DNA of 64,000 bases from Streptococcus sp. S784/96/1 (GTDB lineage Bacteria; Bacillota; Bacilli; Lactobacillales; Streptococcaceae). This document shows positions 17,839 through 27,407 of the stretch, piece by piece. The notes beneath the pieces were generated by a model, which was given only the letters and a program-made list of their open reading frames with translations, had not been told where the DNA came from and made no database searches. Numbering within the stretch: position 1 is the first letter of the stretch; each line of letters starts with the position of its first letter. The position numbers were made by a program, and so were the translations under genes. The DNA lies in the NCBI RefSeq assembly GCF_902729355.1, contig NZ_CACVCC010000010.1, positions 1-64,000 of the forward strand. The letters are read 5' to 3'.

Positions 17839-17867
17839 ATTATAGGTTAGTTTTTGAGGAAAGTCAA
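17839..17867 (-). promoter_or_regulatory. pyr promoter
   Basis: Minus strand TTGACT (17867-17862), 17-base spacer, TATAAT (17844-17839), just upstream of the attenuator. Confidence 0.85.
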
Positions 17868-17881
17868 GAAAAAATGTGAGA

Positions 17882-18135
17882 TTAAACTATTTTGCGAAAC
17901 CATTGGGCAATGCGATACCTTGTCAGCAAAGTCAGCAATATCAGAATTGCCAGACAAGGAAATACGAGGTGAATTCCGAGAGAAAACCACGTAGTTGTAT
18001 CGACTAAATTTAGCGAGCCTAGAATAATGTCGTCTCTAAACCAAGGAGCAACAAAACAGTAATCTTTTGATAATCTTCCACGATATGAGCTTGTAAAATA
18101 CTATCAAAAATCACGACAGCTAATAAGAGAAACAT
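17882..18135 (-). pseudogene. Frameshifted remnant of a small membrane protein
   Basis: From ATG 18135 the minus strand reads MFLLLAVVIFDSILQAHIVEDYQ. After a one-base shift near CAAAAGA it continues as KDYCFVAPWFRDDIILGS and a further 40 residues with one strong hydrophobic segment, ending RIAQWFRKIV and TAA (17882-17884). Both halves have coding character (two membrane segments, charged ends), but no single frame covers them, and no SD is clear. The family is not recognised. The rest of this 460-bp stretch before smc holds nothing else except the smc terminator. Confidence 0.45.
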
Positions 18136-18299
18136 GCTGATAAATTATAGTTTCAACCCGAACTGCATGGATTTATTAGGACATCATAAAAAACTCTAAT
18201 GGACAATCGTTTTATCAGAAGCCATTTTTTTATTTATACCTTTCTCACATATACTATACCATGTTTATCACAAAATACAAACGATTACAAGACTGTGTG

Positions 18300-18331
18300 C
18301 AAAAAAGGAGCCCGTTCCTAAGAACGGATCC
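18300..18331 (-). terminator. smc terminator
   Basis: GGAGCCCGTTC pairs with GAACGGATCC across a short loop (18307-18331); a run of six Ts follows on the minus strand. Confidence 0.85.
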
Positions 18332-18339
18332 CCATTAGT

Positions 18340-21300
18340 CTAGTTAACCATTTTCTCTGCATCTTTGAGTTTAACAGAGACAATCTTAGACACTCCTGAT
18401 TCCTGCATGGTAACGCCATAAATACTATCAGCAGCTGCCATTGTCCCTTTTCGGTGGGTCACAACGATAAATTGACTATCTTTGTCAAAGCGATTGAGGT
18501 AATCGCCAAATCGTTTCACATTTGCTTCATCAAGGGCGGCTTCAACTTCGTCCAAAATCACAAACGGAATCGTTTTAACGCGAATAATTGCAAATAGCAA
18601 AGCTAGGGCTGATAGTGCTTTTTCTCCACCCGACATGAGATTTAATGACTGAATTTTTTTACCTGGTGGTTGCACAGAAATTTCTACTCCTGCTGTCAAT
18701 AAATCTCCCTCTGTCAAGATAAGATCAGCAGTCCCTCCTCCAAACATCTGGGTAAATGTTTGCTTGAAGCTTTCGCGAATGGCTTCAAACGTTGATTTGA
18801 AACGCAGTTTAACTTCATCATCCATATCATGAATTGTATCCAGTAGCAAGTTTTTAGCGTGAATCAAATCATCTCTCTGCGTACTTAAGAAAGTTAAACG
18901 TTCAGAAACGTCATCATATTGGGCGATAGCATCCAAATTGATTGGACCTAATACTTTGATTTGACGACTGAGATCGGAAAGGTTTTGACGCGCTAAAGCT
19001 AGATTTTCCAGTGGATTAGCTTGAATTTTAGCTTCCTCAAAACTCATCTGATAGTCTTCGGTTAATAAACGTGCAAAGCTCTGCAATTTTTCAGAGAGAT
19101 TAGAAATCTCAGCCTCCAGTTGTGCTTGCTGACGAATCAATCCTTCATTTTTATGACTTGCTTTTTGTAATTGTTCTTCTATATCCTCGAGACTTGCTTC
19201 ACAGTCTTCAACTTCAAATTTTAGGCGAATCAAAGCTTGTTCAGCTTCAGCGTGGCGCCTACCGGCTTCTTCTAATTGTTTTGACAGAATCGGCAATTGC
19301 TCTGTATCAATAGTTGAAGGCGCAGCAGTTATCCAATTTTCCAAAGTAACGATTTCTTGATCTAAAGAGCTAATTTCAGATAAGATACGATTAAGGTTTG
19401 CTCGTTCAAAACGCTCTTCACTCATGTACTCTCGTTCTTCAAGACGATATTGCGATAACTGCTGATTGAGTTCGGTCACCTTAGCAGTGATACTATCTTT
19501 ATCTCTCTTGATTTCTGATAAATTATCAGAAACTTGTTTTTTCTCTTTTTCAATAGCTAAAAGCTGTGCTAATAAGTTCGATTTTTTTTCTTCTAATTCA
19601 TGAGTGGCTTCTTGATCTGATTGGTTCTGAAGAGCTGTGCATAGCTTACGAACTTGTTCTAAGCGCTCTGATACTTGCTTATAGGCAAACTGGGTAGTCT
19701 GTTCTGATAATCTAGCTTTTTCTCCAGAATCTTTAATTTTGACAAGTTTGTCCTCGGCCTCGCGAAGTTCTTTTTGACTCTCTTCAACGATTTTTTCCTG
19801 TTGGCGTAAGCTATTTTGTAATGAAGATAATTCTTGCTCTAAAGCATCTAACTCAGGTTTAATAAAAGTCGTTGAATTTTGACGATTAGAACCGCCAGCA
19901 AAAGAGCCTCCTGGACGAATTTCAGAACCATCAAGTGTTACCAAACGAACTTGGAAATTGACTAAGCGAGCTGCTGAATTAGCATGATCAATGGTCTCAA
20001 AAATAGCCGTTGTTCCCAACAGATTTTCAAAAATAGTAGTTAATCTTGGTTCAAAAGTCACTAAATCATTCGCAAATCCAAGAAATCCATTGGCTGTTTC
20101 AAGTTTTTGTCGATTAAAACCTGAAACTTCACGGGATTTAATCGTCGTTAGAGGTAGAAATGTTGCACGTCCAGAGCGATTTTTTTTCAAAAAATCAATA
20201 CCAGCTTTTGCAGAAGCCTCATTCTCAACAATGATATGTTGACTAGAACCACCAAGAGCAATTTCGATAGCTGTTTGGTAAGTCGTCTCAAATGTCAAGT
20301 GTTCACTAACAGCACCGATAATGCCTCCAATCTGAGAGGCGTTTTGCAACACTGCCTTAACGCCAGCAAAAAAGTTGCTGTGATTTTTTTGAATGGCCAA
20401 AAGAGACTGCTGACGCGCTTCCTTGTTTTTAACTTGGTCTAATAAGTCAAACATCTTTTGTTGCTGAGTTTGGTAATTGTGTTGAATGTGTTCAAGCTTT
20501 TGAGCAACTGTCTGATATTCTATTAAAAGTGTTTGGACCTGATTAACAATTTCTTGGTGCGCATGTTTTTTTAGCTCTTCATCCTCTTCAAGATCTGCTT
20601 TTTCAGCTAAAAGTCCTGCAAGTTCAGTTGATTTACTTTCGAGAGCTTGAATTCTATTATCAATTTCAGCTTGTGTGGATGTCAGTGCATTAGAAAGGTC
20701 AGCTTCTTTTTCCATGAGCTTGACAAAGTCTTCACGAAGATTTTCTATTAATTGATCTGGATCCGTCGAAAATTTTTCTAGTTGAGACTCTATAGAACAA
20801 ATTTCAGATTTTTTGATATGCAATTGTTCTGTAATTTCTACCAAGAGAGCTTCTTTTTCAACTTTGGAATGTTCAAGAGACTCTTTATCAGCTTTCATCT
20901 GATTGAGACGTTTACCTGCATCAGCCTTTTTCTCTTCATTTTGACTTGATTCAAGTGTTAAAAGATCAATTTGCCTTTGTAAATCTGATTTCAAACGTGT
21001 CAAATTCATAAGCTCAGTTTGGTATTCGGAGCTTTGATTATTCAATTCATGACGTTTGGTTTTTAATTTTTGATTTTCTTGTTCTAAATAGTCACGTTGT
21101 TGATAATAAGCTGTCAGTTCTTCTTTGGTTTGGGCTAAATCATTTTCCTTGCTCTGCCATTTTTCCCTAAAAGTAATTATATCATGAACAAGGATATCGA
21201 GTTGGAGAGCTTTTCGCTCCGTTTCTAATATTTGGAAACGCTTAGCCGTTTCAGCTTGTTTTTCAAGAGGTTTTAGTTGATTATTAAGTTCATAGATAAT

Positions 21301-21879
21301 ATCTTCTAAACGGTCGAGATTGTCCTGGGTCTGATTCAGTTTGGACTCAGTCTCTTTCTTGCGAGTTTTGTATTTGAGTACTCCCGCCGCTTCTTCGAAA
21401 ATTGCACGCCGTTCCTCAGGTTTTGAATTAAAGATAGTTTCCACCCTACCTTGGGAAATAATCGAAAATGAGTCTCTCCCTAGACCTGTATCCATAAAAA
21501 GATCATGGATATCTTTAAGACGAACTTTTTTACCATCAATTAGGTAATCGCTATCCCCATTACGATAAATATGGCGCTCAACTCGGATTTCTTCTGGTTT
21601 ATCAGCAATAAAACCATCTGAATTGTCCAATATTACTGTCACTTCAGCATAATTTAAAGGTTTTCGATTTTGCGTACCAGCAAAGATAACATCTGGCATC
21701 TTTCCGCCACGTAAGCTTTTGGCCGAAGATTCCCCCAAGGCCCAACGCAAACTTTCTGTGATGTTTGATTTTCCAGAACCATTTGGTCCAACGACCGCTG
21801 TAACCCCTTGATCAAATTCCACTTTAGTTTTATCAGCAAAAGATTTAAATCCTTGCATTTCAATTTTTTTTAGAAACAT
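18340..21879 (-). CDS. smc: Chromosome segregation protein SMC
   Basis: 1179 residues, normal for SMC. It has an N-terminal ATPase half with Walker A GPNGSGKSN (31-39), a long coiled coil, and a hinge near the middle (FFAGVKAVLQNASQIGGIIG onward, with the GGSSQH and RPGGSFAGGSNR segments). A second coiled coil follows, then a C-terminal half with the signature LNLMSGGEKALSALALLFA and Walker B PFVILDEVEAALDEANV. It forms the condensin ring with ScpA/ScpB (not here) to organise the nucleoid. It follows rnc by 47 bp, the usual rnc-smc pairing in streptococci. Confidence 0.98.
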   Translation of the reverse strand: MFLKKIEMQGFKSFADKTKVEFDQGVTAVVGPNGSGKSNITESLRWALGESSAKSLRGGKMPDVIFAGTQNRKPLNYAEVTVILDNSDGFIADKPEEIRVERHIYRNGDSDYLIDGKKVRLKDIHDLFMDTGLGRDSFSIISQGRVETIFNSKPEERRAIFEEAAGVLKYKTRKKETESKLNQTQDNLDRLEDIIYELNNQLKPLEKQAETAKRFQILETERKALQLDILVHDIITFREKWQSKENDLAQTKEELTAYYQQRDYLEQENQKLKTKRHELNNQSSEYQTELMNLTRLKSDLQRQIDLLTLESSQNEEKKADAGKRLNQMKADKESLEHSKVEKEALLVEITEQLHIKKSEICSIESQLEKFSTDPDQLIENLREDFVKLMEKEADLSNALTSTQAEIDNRIQALESKSTELAGLLAEKADLEEDEELKKHAHQEIVNQVQTLLIEYQTVAQKLEHIQHNYQTQQQKMFDLLDQVKNKEARQQSLLAIQKNHSNFFAGVKAVLQNASQIGGIIGAVSEHLTFETTYQTAIEIALGGSSQHIIVENEASAKAGIDFLKKNRSGRATFLPLTTIKSREVSGFNRQKLETANGFLGFANDLVTFEPRLTTIFENLLGTTAIFETIDHANSAARLVNFQVRLVTLDGSEIRPGGSFAGGSNRQNSTTFIKPELDALEQELSSLQNSLRQQEKIVEESQKELREAEDKLVKIKDSGEKARLSEQTTQFAYKQVSERLEQVRKLCTALQNQSDQEATHELEEKKSNLLAQLLAIEKEKKQVSDNLSEIKRDKDSITAKVTELNQQLSQYRLEEREYMSEERFERANLNRILSEISSLDQEIVTLENWITAAPSTIDTEQLPILSKQLEEAGRRHAEAEQALIRLKFEVEDCEASLEDIEEQLQKASHKNEGLIRQQAQLEAEISNLSEKLQSFARLLTEDYQMSFEEAKIQANPLENLALARQNLSDLSRQIKVLGPINLDAIAQYDDVSERLTFLSTQRDDLIHAKNLLLDTIHDMDDEVKLRFKSTFEAIRESFKQTFTQMFGGGTADLILTEGDLLTAGVEISVQPPGKKIQSLNLMSGGEKALSALALLFAIIRVKTIPFVILDEVEAALDEANVKRFGDYLNRFDKDSQFIVVTHRKGTMAAADSIYGVTMQESGVSKIVSVKLKDAEKMVN

Positions 21880-21926
21880 AATGTCCTCAGTAAGAAAAGT
21901 TGTGGTTCAATAACCACTTTGCAATA

Positions 21927-22613
21927 TTATTGTAATTGTTCAAGTGCATTTTTAGCTGCTTCTTGTTCAGCTAATTTTTTCGATTTTCCTTTACCTCTAC
22001 TTAATTTTTCGCCATTAACTAAAACAACAATCTCAAAGACTTTATCATGAGCTGGACCTGTTTCATTAATAACCTGATAGGTAATCGTTACTTCTCCATT
22101 TACTTGAAGCAGTTCTTGTAAGCTGGTTTTATAATCTTTAACGCGTTCATAATTACCAATTTCAACTTGCGGAATCATCACTTGATTTAAGAAGTCTTCA
22201 ACTTCCGAGATACCTTTATCTAGTAGTAAAGCTCCTAAGAATGCTTCAAACAAATCACCTAAAATTGCTGGTCGATTACGTCCGCCAGTTTTTTCTTCAC
22301 CACGACCTAACTTGATGTGATGTTCAAAACCACATTGCCGTGAAAATCCAGCCAGTGATTCTTCACGGACAATCGTTGAACGCAATTTTGACATGTCTCC
22401 CTCTGGCATATCAGGGTATTTTTTATAAAGATAACGAGATATGGTTAATTGTAGGGCAGCGTCTCCTAAAAATTCCAAGCGTTCATTATGTGAAATATTT
22501 AGGGCACGATGCTCGTTAGCATAACTTGTATGAGTAAAAGCAGTTTCTAGAATCGCTTTATTTGTAAAAACGATTCCGAAACGATCATTTAAAAGTTTTT
22601 CTAATTTATCCAT
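21927..22613 (-). CDS. rnc: Ribonuclease III
   Basis: 228 residues. The endonuclease domain holds the signature [13 protein letters not shown] (42-54) with the catalytic acidic residues. The C-terminal double-stranded-RNA-binding domain (about 155-228) ends with [19 protein letters not shown]. It processes rRNA and structured mRNAs. It starts two bases after the folD stop and precedes smc, so folD-rnc-smc is probably one transcript. Confidence 0.97.
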   Translation of the reverse strand: MDKLEKLLNDRFGIVFTNKAILETAFTHTSYANEHRALNISHNERLEFLGDAALQLTISRYLYKKYPDMPEGDMSKLRSTIVREESLAGFSRQCGFEHHIKLGRGEEKTGGRNRPAILGDLFEAFLGALLLDKGISEVEDFLNQVMIPQVEIGNYERVKDYKTSLQELLQVNGEVTITYQVINETGPAHDKVFEIVVLVNGEKLSRGKGKSKKLAEQEAAKNALEQLQ

Positions 22614-22615
22614 TT

Positions 22616-23479
22616 TTATTCCTCTTTTGAAGAAGAGCTACGCAAAGCTGCTTTATAGGTTTGCTCTAATAACATGGTAATTGTCATCGGCCCTACGCCA
22701 CCAGGGACAGGAGTGATAAGACTAGCTATCTCAGCTACCTCATCAAATTTGACATCTCCAATTAATTTTCCATTTTCATCACGGTTCATGCCTACATCAA
22801 TGACAACGGCGCCAGATTTCACAAAATCCTTTGTCACAAAATGCCCACGACCAATAGCGACAACTAAAATGTCTGCTGTTTGACAAACTTCTGGTAAATT
22901 TTGTGTTTTTGAATGTGTCAGTGTCACTGTTGCATTTTGTTCAATAAGCAAGTGTGCCATAGGTTTTCCAACAATATTGCTACGGCCGATAACAACAGCC
23001 GTCTTACCTTCAATCTCTACCTGATATGCCTCAAGCATTTTCATAATACCAGCTGGTGTACATGGGACCATCACCCGATTTCCAGACCAGAGATTTCCCA
23101 TATTTGTTGGATGAAAACCATCCACATCTTTTTCAGGGTTAATAGCTAATAAAACGTTTTGTTCGTTAATATGTTCTGGCAGGGGTAATTGGACTAAAAT
23201 ACCGTGAAATCGATCATCTTGATTATATTTTTTTACTACATTTAGGAGGGCTTCTTCAGTTGTTGACTCTGGCAAGCGCACAGTCTCACTCAAAAAACCT
23301 GCTGCTAGGGCAGAGCGTTCTTTATTACGAACATAGACTTGACTTGCAGGATTATCTCCAACTAAAATCACGACTAGACCTGGAACCACACCGTGCTGAC
23401 TTTTTAAGAGTTGAACTTTTTTTGATAATTCATGTTGTATCTGCTGAGCCAAACCTTTTCCATCAATTATTTGAGCCAT
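22616..23479 (-). CDS. folD: Bifunctional methylenetetrahydrofolate dehydrogenase / cyclohydrolase
   Basis: 287 residues from ATG 23479 ([13 protein letters not shown]), chosen because AAAGGGGG precedes it; an in-frame start 12 codons upstream lacks an SD. It interconverts methylene-, methenyl- and formyl-THF. Conserved parts: [18 protein letters not shown] with the substrate Tyr/Lys, [26 protein letters not shown], and the NADP site [12 protein letters not shown]. It sits upstream of rnc. With folT and folC also in the window, three folate genes lie within 40 kb but in separate units. Confidence 0.96.
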   Translation of the reverse strand: MAQIIDGKGLAQQIQHELSKKVQLLKSQHGVVPGLVVILVGDNPASQVYVRNKERSALAAGFLSETVRLPESTTEEALLNVVKKYNQDDRFHGILVQLPLPEHINEQNVLLAINPEKDVDGFHPTNMGNLWSGNRVMVPCTPAGIMKMLEAYQVEIEGKTAVVIGRSNIVGKPMAHLLIEQNATVTLTHSKTQNLPEVCQTADILVVAIGRGHFVTKDFVKSGAVVIDVGMNRDENGKLIGDVKFDEVAEIASLITPVPGGVGPMTITMLLEQTYKAALRSSSSKEE

Positions 23480-23597
23480 AAACAATCCCCCTTTGAAAGA
23501 TAAAAGTACTACCATTATATCAAATATTCAGTAAGATTTCATCTGCCAATATCACTTGAATATACTATCATTTATTTTTATTTTTTATGAATTAATA

Positions 23598-23603
23598 TAT
23601 AAT
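23598..23603 (+). promoter_or_regulatory. -10 element six bases ahead of a start codon (possible leaderless mRNA)
   Basis: TATAAT ends six bases before ATG 23610, and no SD exists between or upstream. The -35 region at the right distance is only TTTTTA, so the promoter is weak or activator-dependent. Confidence 0.4.
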
Positions 23604-23609
23604 GGCATT

Positions 23610-24788
23610 ATGAAAACTTTTAAAATTTTTTTATTATGCTTTTTTCTATCTATAGTAATTGCTATCTTTATTTATCAAAAAGGAAATATATTGGATACAT
23701 TTTTCCATTTATTTGGTTTCCTATTCACATCTCCCCTAATATATCCTCTCCCCCTTTATTTGACCTATCTTAACCTTAAATACTTCAAAAAAGCTTTATC
23801 AGATACACGCCTATTTGATTTAGCTAGCATGTTTTTAGGAGGATTGTTATCATATTTTCTTATCGTACTCAAGGTTGATACTAAACCATGGCAAGATTGG
23901 CACACTCAACTCTATGATTATCAGACCCATTCTCCTATTTATACAGCAGCTTTCCCAACCATTATTGTTCTTTTAGGTCTAGGATTGATCGGTTATATGA
24001 TTTTAACATCAATTCCTATCAAAAAATGTCCACCTCTTATTCTGGCAATAGGCTTTAGCTTCTCCTACATCGGTCTAATAACCTTAGCCATCTTTGCCAT
24101 TCAACTTGGTTATCTTAATATTTGGGGAATCGGATTATATCTTTTTAATGTTTATGTGATTTATCTCAGATCCTTTAGGAAAGTCATTATCACTTATCGT
24201 CAGAGTAATATTACAGTAAACACACAAAAGAATTGGCAGATAAAATGTCATCAGTTACTACACTCTTCTACCAACTGGCATTTATTAAGTCTATGCTTGA
24301 TGCTACCAGTTTTAGGAATAGCAATCAGTCTTTTGACCTTATTTGGACAGGAACCTGATTATATGATTAAAGCATGGACTGAAACAAGTGATTGGACCTT
24401 ATCAACAAAGGTGGCTCCTCCAGATATTTTCTACGATGAGCATTATCTCTGTACCGTTGGGGCATCCGGTCATCGAAAGATTGTCAAACCTATTCGTATG
24501 GGCGTTCGTCATGGTCACCGTATTGTGGTTAATCGTCAATTGCTAATTGCAAATGCCTTTGAGCAAATCATTGAAGAGAAAATACCACGTATCCATAAGC
24601 TAATTAGGTACATTTACGACACCTACGGTTATTCATTTGCTAAGCATATCAAGTCACCGTGGCAGGCAGACGTTATCTACTTTTTAATGAAACCCTTAGA
24701 ATGGTTGTTCTTGATGATTATCTATCTTTGTGATTCAAAACCTGAAAACCGTATTGCACTGCAATATATCCCAAAACCAGAAAGATGA
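23610..24788 (+). CDS. Multi-pass membrane protein (DUF6688-like)
   Basis: About 392 residues. Six or so hydrophobic segments fill the first 260 residues. A soluble C-terminal part follows, with CTVGASGHRKIVKPIRMGVR, then IVVNRQLLIANAFEQIIEE, and finally a membrane segment and CDSKPENRIALQY. I associate this C-terminal pattern with the DUF6688 family, from memory. Start chosen at 23610 because it follows a TATAAT; an ATG at 23556 also lacks an SD. No function is known. It is divergent from folD and ends 190 bp before the XRE regulator on the same strand. Confidence 0.7.
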   Translation: MKTFKIFLLCFFLSIVIAIFIYQKGNILDTFFHLFGFLFTSPLIYPLPLYLTYLNLKYFKKALSDTRLFDLASMFLGGLLSYFLIVLKVDTKPWQDWHTQLYDYQTHSPIYTAAFPTIIVLLGLGLIGYMILTSIPIKKCPPLILAIGFSFSYIGLITLAIFAIQLGYLNIWGIGLYLFNVYVIYLRSFRKVIITYRQSNITVNTQKNWQIKCHQLLHSSTNWHLLSLCLMLPVLGIAISLLTLFGQEPDYMIKAWTETSDWTLSTKVAPPDIFYDEHYLCTVGASGHRKIVKPIRMGVRHGHRIVVNRQLLIANAFEQIIEEKIPRIHKLIRYIYDTYGYSFAKHIKSPWQADVIYFLMKPLEWLFLMIIYLCDSKPENRIALQYIPKPER

Positions 24789-24904
24789 TAAGCTTTTAAT
24801 AACTTTAAATGTGAGTACTTTATTCTCAGTGGTCTTATTTTAGCGATAGAAATCCTCAATTCAACTAATCAACCAAATAGCTATCAAATACAACTTATTT
24901 TCGA

Positions 24905-24933
24905 TTGTTTTTAGAAATGGTTCGTTTTACAAT
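24905..24933 (+). promoter_or_regulatory. Promoter of the XRE/TPR regulator
   Basis: TTGTTT (24905-24910), 17-base spacer, TACAAT (24928-24933), the same hexamers as the folT promoter. Confidence 0.6.
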
Positions 24934-24979
24934 TAGAGTTACAAGAGCTCTTAATATTATGAATAGAGGTTAATATCTC

Positions 24980-26000
24980 ATGCAAACAATAGGTGACAAA
25001 ATAAAAAGTTTCAGACTAGCTTCGGGATTAAATCAGACACAATTTGCCGACAACCTAGGTATCTCTAATCAAGCAATCTCTAAATGGGAGACCAATGTTG
25101 CTATGCCTGACATTAGTTTACTACCAGAAATCGCTACTATTTTTGGAATTAGCATTGATGACCTTTTTGACTATACTAAGGATAAAATGTATGAGAAAAT
25201 TGTTAGCCAGCTGGAGAGTGGTTATAGGCTATCGCATCGTGAATTTGAGAATTTTGAGCAATTTTTATTGGATGACCTTCATCAAAATCCATTAGAATAT
25301 CGAGTAAATCATGAGCTAGCAGCTCTTTACTATTCTCATGGCAATCAACTACGAACTTTAGCTGTTTCTTATGCTAAAAAAGCCTTAGAACTCCAACCAA
25401 ATAGTCAATTTGATATTAACATTATTAATAATGCTTCTGACGGTGTTCTAACTGACTGGGATACGGGTTCTCATTATCAATTGATTGATTATTATCAAAA
25501 AAACATTAAAAACTACCCCAGAAAATAAACGTCTTTATTGGTACTTGCTGGACAATCTTCTGGCTGATGGTCGTATTAGAGAAGCAAAGGACGTTTTATC
25601 TGAATCTTATGTACAAAATCCTGACAGTTTAAACGATTTTTATAACGTTTATATTGAAGAGAAGGAAAAAGGTTTTAGTCAAGTTAAAGAAAACTATTTA
25701 ATTTTAGCAAATCAGTATTCCGATGACTGGCGTATCCTCTTTTCTATTGCCAATGAACTCTGTCGAAACGAAGAGTATCGCTCCGCTATTCCTATCTGGG
25801 AAAAAGCTTTTGAAGCACAGGAAAAACCACGCTACACGGATTACTATGAATCCATAGCTCTCTGCTACACCTTCCTTGGAGAACCTGAAAATGCAGTTAA
25901 ATCCTACCGTAAGGTTTTGGTAGTTCTACGTGATGAATGGGGCTTACGCTTTAGTGCCTACATTGAACGAATCAAAGAGAAGATAGATAAACTGTCCTAG
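24980..26000 (+). pseudogene. XRE-family regulator with TPR-like C-terminus, frameshifted at an A7 run
   Basis: The first frame (24980-25528, 182 codons) has an XRE HTH at residues 5-60 (SGLNQTQFADNLGISNQAIS) and then helical repeats, and ends early. The second frame, +1, carries on to 26000 with VSYA/WYLL-type tetratricopeptide helices and has no start signal of its own. At 25497-25505, CAAAAAAAC has seven As. With six, the frames join as YYQKTLKTTPENKRLYWYLL, a seamless TPR helix. About 340 codons in total would fit a Rgg/PlcR-like two-domain regulator. Either a true inactivating insertion, polymerase slippage that restores some full-length protein, or a sequencing error. Confidence 0.75.
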
Positions 26001-26006
26001 AATTTC

Positions 26007-26031
26007 AAAAAGCTCCGGTAGGAGCTTTTTA
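26007..26031. terminator. Bidirectional terminator between the XRE and NUDIX genes
   Basis: AAAAAGCTCC, loop GGTA, GGAGCTTTTT: a symmetric hairpin with T runs in both directions between convergent genes. Confidence 0.88.
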
Positions 26032-26032
26032 C

Positions 26033-26506
26033 TTATAAAAACTGTCTCTGTAAAATATCATTCACATCTCGAAGGTAGAACAGTTCAGACGCATTTTTCT
26101 CCTCATAGAATTGGATAATATCATCCATAGAGTCTGCCAAATCAATTGTTTTAAAATCAGTTTTTGGAACCCACTTGATTTCTCCTTCTTCAGATGATCT
26201 GATGTCCCCTTCAAATTCAGTTGCCTTGTAGAGAAATACAAGATAACGGATACCTTCTCCTCTTGTGTGAAAATGCTTGACACCAATCAATCTTGGATTT
26301 TTAATGGTCAATCCTGTCTCTTCATAAACTTCTCGGACAACAGATTCGTGTAAACTTTCGCCTTTCTCAATGTGTCCTCCTGGATATGCTGCGCCATCCC
26401 AAGCATAGCGGTCTGGATTTCGGATTTGCATGACAACCTCGCCACGCTCATTTTCAATCATACACATATTCGTTAAAATCACTTCTTCGCTTCTTGGCAT
26501 AGTCAC
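26033..26506 (-). CDS. NUDIX hydrolase (MutT-like)
   Basis: 157 residues. The complete Nudix box is present: GGHIEKGESLHESVV followed by REVYEETGL (G-x5-E-x7-R-E-U-x-E-E-x-G-U). It hydrolyses a nucleoside diphosphate linked to another group. The short N-terminus and LTNMCMIENERGEVVMQ fit the 8-oxo-dGTP/general phosphohydrolase subgroup, but substrate is not predictable. It has its own extended -10 promoter, placed inside the terminator of the upstream gene. Confidence 0.9.
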   Translation of the reverse strand: MTMPRSEEVILTNMCMIENERGEVVMQIRNPDRYAWDGAAYPGGHIEKGESLHESVVREVYEETGLTIKNPRLIGVKHFHTRGEGIRYLVFLYKATEFEGDIRSSEEGEIKWVPKTDFKTIDLADSMDDIIQFYEEKNASELFYLRDVNDILQRQFL

Positions 26507-26527
26507 CCCGATATATTAGTTTTTAAT

Positions 26528-26556
26528 ATTATACCATAGAAAAAGGCGCTTAACAA
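26528..26556 (-). promoter_or_regulatory. NUDIX gene promoter, overlapping the upstream terminator
   Basis: Minus strand TTGTTA (26556-26551), 17-base spacer, TGGTATAAT with the -10 at 26533-26528. The -35 box is the loop of the terminator hairpin at 26539-26564. Confidence 0.7.
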
Positions 26557-26564
26557 CGCCTTTT
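26539..26564 (-). terminator. Terminator of the YrdC-like gene
   Basis: AAAAGGCG (26541-26548) with CGCCTTTT (26557-26564) and an 8-base loop; T run on the minus strand. Confidence 0.85.
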
Positions 26565-26572
26565 AACTTCCC

Positions 26573-27358
26573 TTAATAATATTCCCCTTGACGGTAGTTC
26601 CATGAGTTAAAGTGGTCTGAGAGGTGCATCATGATTTTATCAATATCAAGCCCTTTACGGATGACCACTGGGCAGTTGTCAATCGAACGGCTACCTGCGC
26701 CTTGTTCTGGGATAAGTTTACCATCCTTATCAACCATTGATACCATAACCCCCTGTTCATAGCGCGTTTCTACCGTTTTATCAGGTTGGATAGAAGCGAC
26801 ATAATCATCTGCTTCAATCACAAGGTCAACGGTATTTTCGATACGTTCACCAATACCTTCAACCTTACCACGGTTACCTTTACCAGATGGGTTTGCTGAT
26901 GAGGCATAAACCATTTTGCCTTCTTTTTCCCACATTTCTTTGGCGATTTGTTCACCAGCCACACCAAACTTAATCACAAAACATGAAGTGCCGCGGACAT
27001 CAGTCATCAATTCTTCACGACCATCACCGTAAGCCTTTAATTTCTCATAGGCTTCTGGTTTCCAAGGGAGGATACAACCTAGAAGAATGTCTTCATCCCA
27101 ATGTTTTTGGTAAAAGGCATCAATTTCTGGGGTTAACTGAGCTAGCTCACGGAGCTCTGCCATGCTTCCGCATAAAACAACACCAGGTTTGTTACGGTTA
27201 CGCTCTTTTGCCTCAAATTTACGCTCAAGGCCAGCACGGTCACTAGTCATGATGATATAGCCGACTTTTGTAGGGGTTACAATACAGCCGCCATCGCCGT
27301 TAAGAATATCAAAGCCTTCTTGGTTAAGTTGTCCGTTCCAATGTACGTGTTTAGTCAT
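26573..27358 (-). CDS. Sua5/YciO/YrdC-like protein
   Basis: 261 residues. The fold elements are present: GGCIVTPTKVGYIIMTSDRAG (the P-T-x-T-x-Y/G-like substrate strand), then KERNRNKPGVVL (K-R/N-x-x-P family motif) and VYASSANPSGKGNRGKV (S-A-N-x-S-G). YrdC/Sua5 enzymes form threonylcarbamoyl-AMP for tRNA t6A, but the pattern here is divergent: the usual K-x-R start is absent, and there is an unusual C-terminal extension (about 185-261) with SRSIDNCPVVIRKG. It lies 49 bp after leuD. It may be a paralogue with another carbamoyl-type reaction. I would not assign tsaC to it. Confidence 0.7.
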   Translation of the reverse strand: MTKHVHWNGQLNQEGFDILNGDGGCIVTPTKVGYIIMTSDRAGLERKFEAKERNRNKPGVVLCGSMAELRELAQLTPEIDAFYQKHWDEDILLGCILPWKPEAYEKLKAYGDGREELMTDVRGTSCFVIKFGVAGEQIAKEMWEKEGKMVYASSANPSGKGNRGKVEGIGERIENTVDLVIEADDYVASIQPDKTVETRYEQGVMVSMVDKDGKLIPEQGAGSRSIDNCPVVIRKGLDIDKIMMHLSDHFNSWNYRQGEYY

Positions 27359-27407
27359 GATAATTACCTATTTCTTTCTTTTTAATGTGTTGACCATCAG
27401 GTTATTC

